From the NCBI GenBank assembly GCA_946902985.2, contig OX336392.1, positions 465,708,693 to 465,772,692 on the forward strand: a DNA stretch of 64,000 nucleotides, given 5' to 3'. Each line of letters starts with the position of its first letter. Position 1 is the stretch's first letter. The notes under the pieces were generated by a model. That model saw only the letters and a program-made list of their open reading frames with translations, did not search any database and was not told the DNA's origin. Source of the stretch: Meconema thalassinum (Eukaryota; Arthropoda; Insecta; Orthoptera; Tettigoniidae). Made by a program: the position numbers and the translations under genes. Below are positions 34,215 to 43,543 of the stretch, one piece after another.

Positions 34215-36726
34215 CTATTTCTTGGCTTTCTTCCCACGTCTGCCAGCGGGACCGTTTCCTTTTCTCTTAGTAGTGTGCCTCCCTGTACGTGTAGGTGTGT
34301 GAGCTTCACGTGTATGATATGCCTTTATCCGGCGGGCGTGAATAGTGTCCTTTATGAGTTTTCTCCCATGGCGCACGCTCACTATATAATTTAGGTCAGA
34401 TACCTTCCTGCAGACTTTGAAGGGACCTGCCCATCGTGGCAGGAGGAATTCGGACACGTTCTTCTTACGGGCATGATTGGAGACCATGACCAATTGCCCG
34501 GGTGTGTATTCCACGGTCTTTCTATTCCGATCGTACCGCTCTTTTTGCTTTTTCTGGGCCTCGGCTATGTTTTTTCTAGCGTCCATGCGGGCTATCTGCA
34601 AATGCTCTAGCCGAGCCGCATTGTCTGTGTGGGCGTCCTGTGGGATACATATATTGTCTATGGGACTTCTGGGTGTGTATCCGTGCAGTAGGAAGTGTGG
34701 AGAGTGTTTTGTAGCCGTAGATACAGAGGTATTATAACTAAAAGTAATGCTTTGCAGGTATTCATCCCAGTCTGTTCCTGCGTCCTCTGTAAATTTAGCC
34801 AGCGCTATTCCAAGTATTTTGTTCATACTCTCCGTGAGTCCGTTGGTTTGCGGGGAAAAACTCGTGGTAGTGTATGCCTTAATCCTGAGTATCTCCAGAA
34901 ACTGTTGGAGCACTCTCGAGGTGAAAATAGTACCTCTGTCGGATAATAAGGTTTGGAATAGGCCATATCGTGTAATTATGTCAAATAGAAATTCGGCTAT
35001 GCTGTTCGTGTCTGCTTTGGGAACAGCCTTTGTAATCATGTATCGTGTGAGATACTCGGTGGCCACCAGGATATATTTATTGCCTTTCTGATTTGTTGTA
35101 ATGGGGCCTTTCACATCTATCCCGACTCTGTGAAATAACTCTCCCACGGGAATTGGGTTGAGTAGTCCATGAGGCTTGCCAGGTCTTGTTTTGAATCGTT
35201 GGCAAGTGTGACATGTCTTTACAAAGGTATCTATGTCGGCCTTCATGTTTACCCAATAGTACTTGTTACGGATTCTAAGGTATGTTTTATGCGTACCTAA
35301 ATGTGCCCCTGCCAGTGGGCTATTGTGGTGTCCGATCATGATATTTTCTCTCAATGATTCCGGAACCGCTATAGGTGCGCTATCGTGCATGGCTGTGGGC
35401 TTAAATTTCAGTACCCCGTCTTTGTCTAGGAAAAATCGCCTAGACAGCCGTGCTGTCTTGGAGTCCACTTTATCCAAGTCTTCTAGTGCCAATAGAATCT
35501 GTTTCAAGTGCGGATCACTTTCTTGCTCCTGTTTGATGTCAACCACAGTCAGGGCAAAGGTGGGCATATCGTCCCAGTCGTGGTCCTTACTGTCATCCGG
35601 GGGCTCGGCTACTGGCAGCCTAGACAACCCATCTGCGTCTAGGTGCGTTGCGCCCTTCTTGTGTTTGACCACGAAGTCATATTCATACAGGCGGAATATA
35701 AACCTGTTGAGTCGCGAATTTGGGTTTTTAAATTTGTCCCAAAAAAGCAAGCTCGCGTGGTCAGTCACTACCGTGAACTTGATACCATAGAGGTATACTC
35801 TAAAATAGTTCACTCCCCACGAAAATGCCAGCATTTCCCGCTCTGTGGCAGAGTATCTAGTCTCAACGGCCGTTAGCTTCCTGCTAGCGTAGGCGACGGG
35901 CCGTTTGCGCCCTTCGGCGTCTTCCTGCAATAGGGCTGCTCCCAACCCATACAGGCTGGCATCCACGTGTAAAAATGTGGGCCTATCACTATGGAAGTGT
36001 TGCAGCAATGGAGGTGAGGTCAATAGTTGCTTCAGTGTGTTGAAGGCATCTATGTGTTCCTGCGTGATGCTGAAGGGCGTTTTTTCCCGTGTGAGCTCAG
36101 TTAGGGGATGGGCGATGTGTGCAAACCTATAGATATGCTTGCGATAGTACGAAGCCAAGCCAATAAAACTGCGCAATTGTTTCAAATTTGTGGGCATTGG
36201 GATGCCCGTTATTGCGTCAGTCTTGGCTGGGTCGGGAATAATGCCCTCCCGGTTGACAATATGGCCCAATATGTTAATTTGCTGTCTGGCAAATTGACAT
36301 TTCGCAGGTTTAAGCCTTAGTTTAGCTTCTCTGATCCTTGCGAAAGCCTCCTCCAAATGTACGATGTGTTCGTCAAAAGTGTTGGAGAAGACCGTTATGT
36401 CATCCACGTACACCAATACGGAACGCCATTTAAGCCCTGAAAATGTCTTATCCACTAGCTTTTGGAAGGTTTGGCTGGCGTTACGGAGACCCATCGGTAA
36501 ACGGGTGTAGGTAAATAGTCCGTTCTCTGTAACGAACGCCAGCTTGTGCCTATCTGGTTCATAGACGGGGATTGAATAGAATCCGCTATAGCAATCCATC
36601 GAACTGAACCAGCTAGCTCCACCAAGGGCGTCCAAATAGGTGTCTGCCCTTGGTAGTGGATAACTATCATTTTCGACTAACTTATTGAGCCTCCTGTAGT
36701 CAGTACAAAATCGGTGCGATCCGTCC
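34215..36726 (-). CDS. pol: gypsy pol: RT (3' half), RNase H and integrase
   Basis: The frame is open from just after the T9 run to TAG at 34,215. In order: RT palm MDCYSGFYSIP and the catalytic VLVYVDDITVF; RNase H starting FLHVDASLYGLGAALL with the T-D-H-A block; integrase zinc finger HH...CHTCQ; integrase core with Asp in GIDVKGP, Asp in LLSDRGTIF and Glu in NGLTESMNK; then a GPF/Y-type module (PRWAGPFKV) and a Lys/Arg-rich tail (KRKGNGPAGRRGKKAKK). No chromodomain is visible. The first RT blocks lie in the upstream piece (36,727-37,489) in another frame because of one extra A in the homopolymer. This enzyme set copies the RNA and inserts the cDNA. Confidence 0.92.
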
Positions 36727-37489
36727 TTTTTTTTTGGTCAGCAGAACTGGAGAGGAATAGTTAGAAATAACTGGAACAATGACCCCTGCCTCGAGCATCT
36801 CTGAGATCTGGGCATCGATGGCATGTCTCTCCTTCTGGCTCACTCTGAAGGGAGGCTGGTGTACTGGTCGGTCACTAGTGAGTGTGACGTGGTGTTCAAT
36901 GAGGTCTGTCACAGCGAGATCCTTCATTGAGTGGGCAAAAATATCTCTGTTGGTCTCCAGGAGCTCCGTGAGCCTTTTATTTTGCTCCGGAGTCAGGTCC
37001 TGCCTGTGGTTCTGGTTGGCTGCCTTATCAGTGTGTGTGTTTGTGTATTGGCTGATAGTGTGCAGTGTAGGGGCCTGATGCTCGTGGTTTTCTCGCTCCG
37101 CTCGAATCCCATCTCTGTTCCTGGTGTATACCATGGGATGTGTGGTGAGCCTCTGGTCGTGCTTTAAAAGCATCTGACCACTAGCGAAATTTATGCTAGC
37201 CTCATATCTAGCGAGAAAATCCATGCCTATTATGGCTGACGCAGAAAGGTGTTCGATAACGAACATGGGGTGCGTTGTGGCAAAATGGTCTATCCTAATA
37301 TGTATGTTCGCTACCCCCATGTTTTCCAGCGCCTGAGCATTGGCCGCTACCAACCGAATGTTTCCCGTGACACCTTGTATTTGCGCCTCGGCAATGTGTC
37401 GTCTATTAACACAACTTACGGCTGCCCCGGTATCAATTAGGGCCTGCACTCTGTGGCCATTTATGGTGGCGTGTATCGTGAGGGCCGAT
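36727..37489 (-). CDS. pol: gypsy pol: aspartic protease and RT start, frameshifted at a 9-A run
   Basis: It encodes a retropepsin with the active-site motif ALIDTGAAVSCVN and the flap-distal IIGMDFL. An RT N-terminal block follows (HHVTLTSDRPVHQPPFRVS; SSPVLLTKKK). The frame breaks at nine A (T9 on the plus strand, 36,727-36,735). Eight A would lead directly into the RT frame at 34,215-36,726. The start is fused to the OTU segment: subtracting the SINE with one TSD (610 bp) puts the two frames in register. The break may be a real mutation or a sequencing slip. Confidence 0.88.
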
Positions 37490-37500
37490 ACCTGAAATCC

Positions 37501-38099
37501 GATGATGATGATGATGATAATTGTTGTTTTAAGGGGCCTAACATCTAGGTTATCGGCCCCTGATGGTTTGGGTGATCGTGAAGGATGAAAATGAGAAGCG
37601 AACTTAAAACTAAAACTAACTACTAACCTACATACTAGAAGAAGAAATGGAAAACTAAAGGAGAATAAGGCAAATAAAGGACAGGAGGAAAAGAAATGCC
37701 CTCAACCCTCGAAGAAGGCGGATTGAGGGACTTGGAAGGAAGGAGAGCCACGAAAGGCAGATAGGAAAGTGAAAGAGGAGAGGGTCCGCCCCAAAGGTAA
37801 GGGACAAAAGGGGAAACGGACCCAGCTCAGGAATCCCTCGGGGTCGCCAACTCCCGAACTCACCAGCCGTGAGCCCCTGGGGGTGTAGCATTATCTAGGG
37901 TGCACCAGAAGTGGTGGGGCTACATACACCCGGCCTCCTTAAGGGCCTAGAACACAAGGCAGGAGGTAAAAGGAAGAGAAAAAGAAGGCTGACCCCTCGC
38001 AGAAGGAGGGTATCAGAAAAGATGAGACAAGGGCCAATTAAGGCGGGAAAGGAAGAGACTCCCTCGGCCTCGGATACCCTAATACCGGCGGGGTCAGAA
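37501..38099 (-). mobile_element. 5'-truncated short-subfamily SINE-like element inside gypsy pol
   Basis: The tail and hairpin are at 37,501-37,565 and the body is cut at ...AATACCGGCGGGGTCAG. TSD ACCTGAAATCC is at 37,490-37,500 and 38,100-38,110. It separates OTU from protease and must be younger than the gypsy insertion, or present in its source copy. Confidence 0.92.
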
Positions 38100-39168
38100 A
38101 CCTGAAATCCACTGCCCTGCACCGATGTGTTGTGTAAGATGTGTGTTGTTGTTGTTGTTGTTGTTGCCGGAGTGACATTTGTGCTGGGCAGGCATGGGTC
38201 TGTCCGTTTATCGTACCTGGCACGCTTCGCCTCTCGGCTTACTTCCTGTCCTGAATACCTTGCCCCGGTCAGCAAAGTGCGTTTGCCAAGTACATTGCCA
38301 TCTCCTTTAACCGGTCTTGCTGTGAGACTGGGAGTCTGCTGGCGAACGTTTAATGTATTAATCGTTCCCAGCCTTTGTGTAGTTGTGTTGTTGTTGGTTT
38401 CTTCCTCTCGGGAAGGTGTGTCTGCAAATGTGACCCTGAGCTTGCCCTTGTTACCCCGACTTTTGTTCCAGGCGGTCGCGAGTTCGACTCCTGTTGCTGG
38501 CTTCCCCATGCCGAGCGAGCTTGCGTCATGCGCCTGTGTGTGGTCAATTCCCCCCCTGTGTTGTGGTGAAGGGGGTGGGGTTTTCTGTTTGGAGGGTGTG
38601 GGCGTGTTCTCGGGCTGTTTGCTTCTGATTGTGAGGGGTGTGTAATGTCCCGCCTTAGGGTTTCCTGTGAAAAGTACGTGTAGGTCCCTATTGAATCCCG
38701 CAGTTGAGAATAGCGGAGGCGAGTGCACATCCGTGTATACATGGATGTTGGCTTTGAGCACCTTGCCGAGAGCGGTTACCTCTACGGCACTGCCATAGGT
38801 GCCGTCCTTACCCATGTATTTTCGGTAATCCGCCCCGGTCTGGAATGGGTTTTCCCGCTCGTCCGACACAAAGTCCCGGTACTCTTTCCAGTTGGCCAAG
38901 ATATGTTTGACCGTTTTCTGTCTGTAGTCCCCATGATAATCCTCGGTATTCCGGATTAGAAAGCTCATGGCCCTAAACAGACAGTTGCCGTCTCCTTGCA
39001 CGGGGTGTGTTTGGAAACGGTCCGGGGGCGGATCGTCAGCCTTAGTTTTAGCTGGCTGCTTCTTCCCCCTACTCTTACGAGTTTTCTTGGGGGAAGGGCC
39101 TTTCTTGTGTTGTGTTGGGGGAGGAACCTCAGCTGCTTCATCAGCTAGCCGCACCTCCCCGTCTAGGC
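38100..39168 (-). CDS. OTU-like cysteine protease domain of the gypsy Gag-Pol polyprotein
   Basis: The frame is -1 relative to gag and has no ATG of its own near its start, so it is probably made only by frameshifting at 39,169-39,175. After a Lys/Pro-rich linker (KKGPSPKKTRKSRGKKQ) comes an OTU fold: VQGDGNCLFRAMSF with the catalytic Cys and preceding Asp (~residues 55-60), central TGADYRKYM and GTYGSAVEVTALGKVL, and the GHYTPL histidine (~167). OTU domains are deubiquitinating cysteine proteases and also occur in some viral and retroelement polyproteins. A long hydrophilic linker then leads to the aspartic protease. Its role here (polyprotein cleavage or removal of ubiquitin) is inferred, not shown. 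Confidence 0.85.
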
Positions 39169-39175
39169 GTTTTTT
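39118..39175 (-). promoter_or_regulatory. -1 ribosomal frameshift signal between gag and OTU-pol
   Basis: The minus strand reads A-AAA-AAC in gag codon register (39,169-39,175), directly before GCC and the gag TAG (39,163-39,165). Eight nucleotides downstream, GGGGAGG (39,154-39,160) can pair with CCTCCCC (39,118-39,124). The enclosed loop contains a second 5-bp pairing, AGCTG/CAGCT. Slipping -1 enters the OTU frame, which is open straight through. This is the canonical slippery-site-plus-structure arrangement. Confidence 0.82.
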
Positions 39176-41445
39176 GAAAATGTGGGTGTACGCCTGCCTG
39201 TAATGTATGTGCGCCCCCCCTCGGGGTGGCTGCGCCAGCTCCCCGCTTGCGGTGTGTGTCTAGACGTAGGGAGTATTGTCCCCCTGTCTGTCCTGTGGGG
39301 TGTTTCATCCCTGAACTCCCTTGGGTGTTCGTCTGGGAGGGGGTAGTGTTCTGGGCCCTTCGTGTGTTTGTCTATGTTGTCCCTTTCTCTAGTGGGTTTC
39401 CTTCCTTGTCGGTTATTGCCCTGTTGTCCGTTATTCTGTCTCCGCCAGGGTGGGGTGTATGTCTGCTGCTGCTGGGGCGGGTGTTCCCGTCGGTTCCCCT
39501 TTTCCCTATATTGGTCAGCTGCATACCCCTGTCTGGTCGAGGGTGGGTTTTCTCGCTGTTCCCAATTTCCCTTGTACTGCGGGGCCGCATAGCCTTGGCT
39601 GCGTGGGGGCGGGTTCTCCCGATATTCCCCATTTCCCCTGTACTGCGGGGCTGCATAACCTTGGTTGCGTGGGGGCGGGTTCTCCCGATATTCCCCATTT
39701 CCCCTGTACTGCGGGGCTGCATAATCTTGCCCGCGTGGGGGCGAATATTCCCGGTACTCCCCATTTCCCCTGTACTGCGGGGCTGCATAACCTTGCCCGC
39801 GTGGGGGCGGGTTTTCCCGGTACTCCTTGTCTGCCCTGTATTGTGGGGCAGCGTAGGACTGTCTATGTGGTGACGGGCTGTTTCGTCGGGGGATGTCGTG
39901 GTCGTACTCCTCAGGGTAGTACTCCCGTGTGTACGGAGATGGTGACCGCCTTGAGGGGTATGTCGGCTCTGTGTCCGTGTATGCTATCGGTGAGTACCGA
40001 GGAGGGTAGTGTGGCCTATCCTGTGGGGGAGGTGTTGTTGGCCGCTGTGGAGGGTAGTAATTTTCCTCCCTCCCGTAGCGTCTCCTCTCTGTATGATAGT
40101 GTTCTCGTTTGTCTGCTTGCTCATCCCTTGGCGGTCTCCCGCCCGCTTGGATGGCAGCTATGGTCAGTTTTTCCATCCTGTCCACTAATTCGTCTATTTT
40201 GTCATTAGTGTCGTCTTTCCGAGTTTTGAAGTGCAGATCCACGGCTTTTTCCGTAGCCTTTTCCGTGATCTTTCTCCCCTCCTCTATGGTCTTTATGTTA
40301 TTCAACATATGTTGGACCGTGAGGTTGTTCATGATGCATAGCTTTTCTACTATGGCTGGTCTGAGGCCCTGCATTAACAGCTTGACTTTCTGTTTATTTG
40401 TCATTGCTGCATTGTACTTTTCGCACATTATCAATTTAACATTGATGTATGCCTGGGCGCTCTCTTTGGGTCCCTGTGACCTCTGTCTAATCTGGTCATA
40501 GAGATCGTCATCGTCTGGTATTAGCTGGAACTCATCCTTCAACATTACCGCGGTTTCCTCCCATGTGGCAGCCTCTAGTGCGTCCTCATGGAGCTCATAC
40601 CATGTCATGGCCGCCTTTGTGAGATAGGCAGGAAGGAGCCGTTTCCTAACTTCCTCGCTCCAACCATTGATCCGGGCCGTTCTATTGAAGGCCTTGAGGT
40701 ATTCCTCGGGATCCTGGCCTTCCCCCGTGAACTTTGTGGGGTGGATCATGGGGTATTCAGTGTGTCTATTCATCTCGCTTTCAGCTGTGTCTCGTTGGCT
40801 GTGTAGTGCTTCGGGTCTGTTTGTGCCGTTCACCCCGCTGTCGTGTGCTGAGGTATTTGGGCTGTTTAGAGGGGAATTAGCCTCGCTTCCCGTGTACGAC
40901 ACCTGTGTTACGTTACCAGGTGGCTCGTCACCTGATATGTCTGTGCTGATGGATGGTGTATTGTCGTACTGTGTGGATTCGACTATGTGTACGGTTCTGT
41001 CTAAATCCTGTTTTACTGTTTCCAAAATAGTGTGGATGTCAAGAACCGCTTCTGTCGTGTGATTACTGGCTTTAATAGTGTCTGTCTCTAATAGCTCTGA
41101 AATGCGCTCGAGCAGGTTACTGGCTTTCTGCTCTGTGATCTGCAGTTGCTGCAACAATAGGGGATGGAGTGTTGGCAGGCAATCTACTTCACTAGCGCTG
41201 GATACTGGTGACTCTTGTGTGTGTTCACTGGCCTGGGACCGTGTAAAATGTATAACTTGTGCTGCAGCGGCAGGGTGTTGAGCACGGATCTTTGCTGTTT
41301 GGAATTCAAGGTCCCTGAGAAGTTGTACTGCAGTCTGGTCAGTTATTAAGTCACCGTTCTTAATCTTTAGCTTCGGCAGGAGTGGAGTCGTACTAGCCGA
41401 CAAATGGTGTGCAAAGTCTCTTAATGTAGTTCTAAATGTGGACAT
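39163..41445 (-). CDS. gag: gypsy Gag polyprotein with C-terminal Tyr/Arg-rich repeats
   Basis: 760 codons from ATG at 41,445 to TAG at 39,163. The N-terminal third is Ser/Thr-rich with helical stretches. The central part is a Ty3/gypsy-type capsid domain (PTKFTGEGQDPEEYLKAFN; AAMTWYELHE; MQGLRPAIVEKL). The C-terminal third has six ~22-residue repeats of the type QGYAAPQYRGNGEYRENPPP, followed by a Gln/Arg-rich end. No CX2CX4HX4C zinc knuckle is visible; the Arg/Tyr-rich repeats may bind RNA instead (inference). The gene follows the 5' LTR and leader directly and is the first frame of the genomic RNA. Confidence 0.9.
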   Translation of the reverse strand: MSTFRTTLRDFAHHLSASTTPLLPKLKIKNGDLITDQTAVQLLRDLEFQTAKIRAQHPAAAAQVIHFTRSQASEHTQESPVSSASEVDCLPTLHPLLLQQLQITEQKASNLLERISELLETDTIKASNHTTEAVLDIHTILETVKQDLDRTVHIVESTQYDNTPSISTDISGDEPPGNVTQVSYTGSEANSPLNSPNTSAHDSGVNGTNRPEALHSQRDTAESEMNRHTEYPMIHPTKFTGEGQDPEEYLKAFNRTARINGWSEEVRKRLLPAYLTKAAMTWYELHEDALEAATWEETAVMLKDEFQLIPDDDDLYDQIRQRSQGPKESAQAYINVKLIMCEKYNAAMTNKQKVKLLMQGLRPAIVEKLCIMNNLTVQHMLNNIKTIEEGRKITEKATEKAVDLHFKTRKDDTNDKIDELVDRMEKLTIAAIQAGGRPPRDEQADKREHYHTERRRYGREENYYPPQRPTTPPPQDRPHYPPRYSPIAYTDTEPTYPSRRSPSPYTREYYPEEYDHDIPRRNSPSPHRQSYAAPQYRADKEYRENPPPRGQGYAAPQYRGNGEYREYSPPRGQDYAAPQYRGNGEYRENPPPRNQGYAAPQYRGNGEYRENPPPRSQGYAAPQYKGNWEQRENPPSTRQGYAADQYREKGNRREHPPQQQQTYTPPWRRQNNGQQGNNRQGRKPTRERDNIDKHTKGPEHYPLPDEHPREFRDETPHRTDRGTILPTSRHTPQAGSWRSHPEGGRTYITGRRTPTFSKNA
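39507..39870 (-). repeat. 66-bp coding minisatellite in gag
   Basis: Six units of 66 bp encode the 22-residue Tyr/Arg/Pro repeats. The middle units are nearly identical (TGCGGGGCTGCATAA phrase on the plus strand), and the outer ones are diverged. Confidence 0.9.
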
Positions 41446-41606
41446 TTAATTGAAAAAAAATGTGTGACGCAATATGAGGTAAAAAAAAAAATTCACTATT
41501 TGCTTGGCTGCGTGCGGTTAGGATCGTCTTGACCGCAGGGATACGTTGTTTGTACCCCTAGGGCGTTGTTCTAAAACAACGTCACGGTACTCCGCGCCTC
41601 CACCAG
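41446..41606 (-). other. gypsy leader with primer-binding site
   Basis: 161 nt between 5' LTR and gag. One base after the LTR, the minus strand reads TGGTGGAGGCGCGGAGTA (41,588-41,605), which begins TGG as expected for pairing with a tRNA 3' CCA end. I could not assign the tRNA. Confidence 0.65.
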
Positions 41607-42471
41607 TGTTTTAGATCCCTTATTTGGGGGTGGATCTAAAAGGGAAAGTTACTGTACTAATTTATAAGGTTGTGCCTAAAAAGGGTAGCTTCCCTTGGCA
41701 GGGCAAGCTGACCAGTGTAGAGTGTTGTGGTGTGCTAGGAACTAGGGGGCGTTCCTATAAATAATGTAGTAGTGTTTGAAGGGATGGGACCCAATGTAAG
41801 AGTCACGGTGCTAGTCGCTCAGCTGACTGCTTATTATGTAATTGAACCTGCTCGTATCAGCCGAGTGGCACGTGCTGCTTGCTGGCAGCCGAGCCGGCTC
41901 GGGGAACACAAAGGTACCTGAGTTAGCGCTATTGGACTACCGTCTGTCACGTCTTACCGTGACGGGAATAAGGAAGGGCGTTGGGATGTAAAGAGGCGTA
42001 TAAACAGTAATGCTAGTGTAGAGTGTGGACCAAGTGTTTTATTGGTCTGTAGTTCTGAGTATGAGTCCCTTGTAGGGAATGTAATTATGTTCACAATGTA
42101 GTACAAGTTGTGGGTTTACAGGTTACAAAAGTAGGAACTCTGAACACGATTGACTGACTCACCTCGGTTGACACCAGCGTAGCCTCCGGCCGTCTCGATG
42201 AAGCACTGATAATGGAGAGACCCTTTGACCTCATTAGGATGCCTTCTTATACTCTCTGGCGCTATGTTGTCAGCAATGTGTTGGCCCAGTTACTAGTATG
42301 TAGGTATGTGTAACCATTGTGCAAGGACTGAGCTGCTTCTTAGAGTGGCAAGCTGTCCCTGCTAAGTTTTATGGATGTTGGGCCGGCTTTCCAAGGGTTG
42401 CCATTCAGGGGATTTAGCCAGATGCCGGGGGGATGGACTCCAAGGGGTGCATACCCCTGGGAGGCTGTACA
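41607..42471 (-). repeat. 5' LTR of the gypsy element
   Basis: 865 bp, the partner of 27,924-28,788. It carries the element's transcription start and polyadenylation functions. TATA-like TTTATA motifs are present, but I did not single one out. Confidence 0.95.
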
Positions 42472-43543
42472 ATACTTACAAAATGCAAATGAGATTGAAA
42501 ATACGCACAAAATGTAATGGAGATTCAAAATACCCACAACATTGCAATTGAGACTTAACTACTTGAACAAAGCGGGGTAGGTTGAAAATACAAAATGCAA
42601 TTGAAATTGCTTACAAAATGTATGGTAGATTCAAACTTCTCTATAGGATGGACAATACTTACTAAATGCAATTTAGATTGAAAATAATTACATAATGTAA
42701 TTTAGATTCAAAATACCCACAAAATTGCAATTGAGACATAACTACTTGAACAAAGCGGGGTAGGTTGAAAATATAAAATGCAATTGAAATTCAAAAAACT
42801 CACAAAAGCCCCGGCCCGGATATTGATAGACTTACTAAAAAAAATTAGATTGTCAATCCTTACAAAATGCAATTGAGATAGAAAAACACTCACAAAATGC
42901 AATCTAGATCGACAAGACTTAGAAAATGCAAAGTAGATTAAAAAAACTACAAAAAAAATCCTAAAAGGGAATTCAGATACACGGGGAACCAAGTAACAAA
43001 AACAGTGCGCGAATCTGAAAGAGAAAAGGAAATATAAGGAAAAGAGGAGAGGATTGGAGAGGAGAGGGGCGGGGAGAGAGGAGAGGGTCCGTCCCAAAGG
43101 GAAGGGACAAAAGGGGAAAACGGACCCAGCTCGAGAATCCCTCTGGGTCGCCAACTCCCGAACTCACCAGCCGTGAGCCCCTGAGGGTGTAGCATTATCT
43201 AGGGTGCACCAGAAGTGGTGGGGCTACATACACCCTGCCTCCTCAAGGGCCTTGAGCACAAGGCAGGAGGTAAAAGGAAAAGAAAAAGAAGGCTGACCCC
43301 TCACAGAAGGAGGGTGTCAGGAAAGATGAGACAAGGGCCAATTAAGGCGGGAAAGGAAGAGACTCCCTAGGCCTCGGATACCCTAATACCGCCGGGGTCG
43401 GAAGAGAACAAGAGTTGAGCAAGTGAGGTCGACAGGAAAGAAGACTGAGAGGAGCCCGGCACAAGTAAGTGGAAGCAATGCCGGACTCAGCTGGGGCCCC
43501 GTGGTCGCCAACCCACGCCCACTAGAAGTGAGCCCCTGGGGGA
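42472..43543 (-). mobile_element. Long-subfamily SINE-like element, 5' part, split by the gypsy element
   Basis: 29-bp array remainder (42,472-42,960), purine-rich GAGGAGAGG stretch, then the dimeric head ending CCTGGGGGA at 43,543. It is the other part of 27,552-27,923, as the matching outer TSD shows. Confidence 0.9.

Larger units (their letters stand above)
27924..42471 (-). mobile_element. Ty3/gypsy LTR retrotransposon with an OTU protease domain, 14.5 kb
   Basis: Bounded by 865-bp LTRs in the same orientation, with TG...CA ends and TSD ATAC. In element orientation: 5' LTR (41,607-42,471), PBS, gag, a -1 frameshift site, OTU domain, aspartic protease, RT, RNase H, integrase, about 5.4 kb of non-coding sequence, 3' LTR. 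The RT-RNase H-integrase order identifies Ty3/gypsy. Only one LTR difference was seen (27,963 G versus 41,646 A), so the insertion is recent. Autonomy is compromised by a SINE in pol and a one-base insertion in an A-run. It is much longer than the usual 5-9 kb of the group. Confidence 0.95.

Noticed and set aside
38100..39168. OTU segment as a captured host gene fragment with its own promoter
   Set aside because: It is in the exact -1 frame of gag at a slippery site and in frame with the protease, so it is part of the polyprotein.
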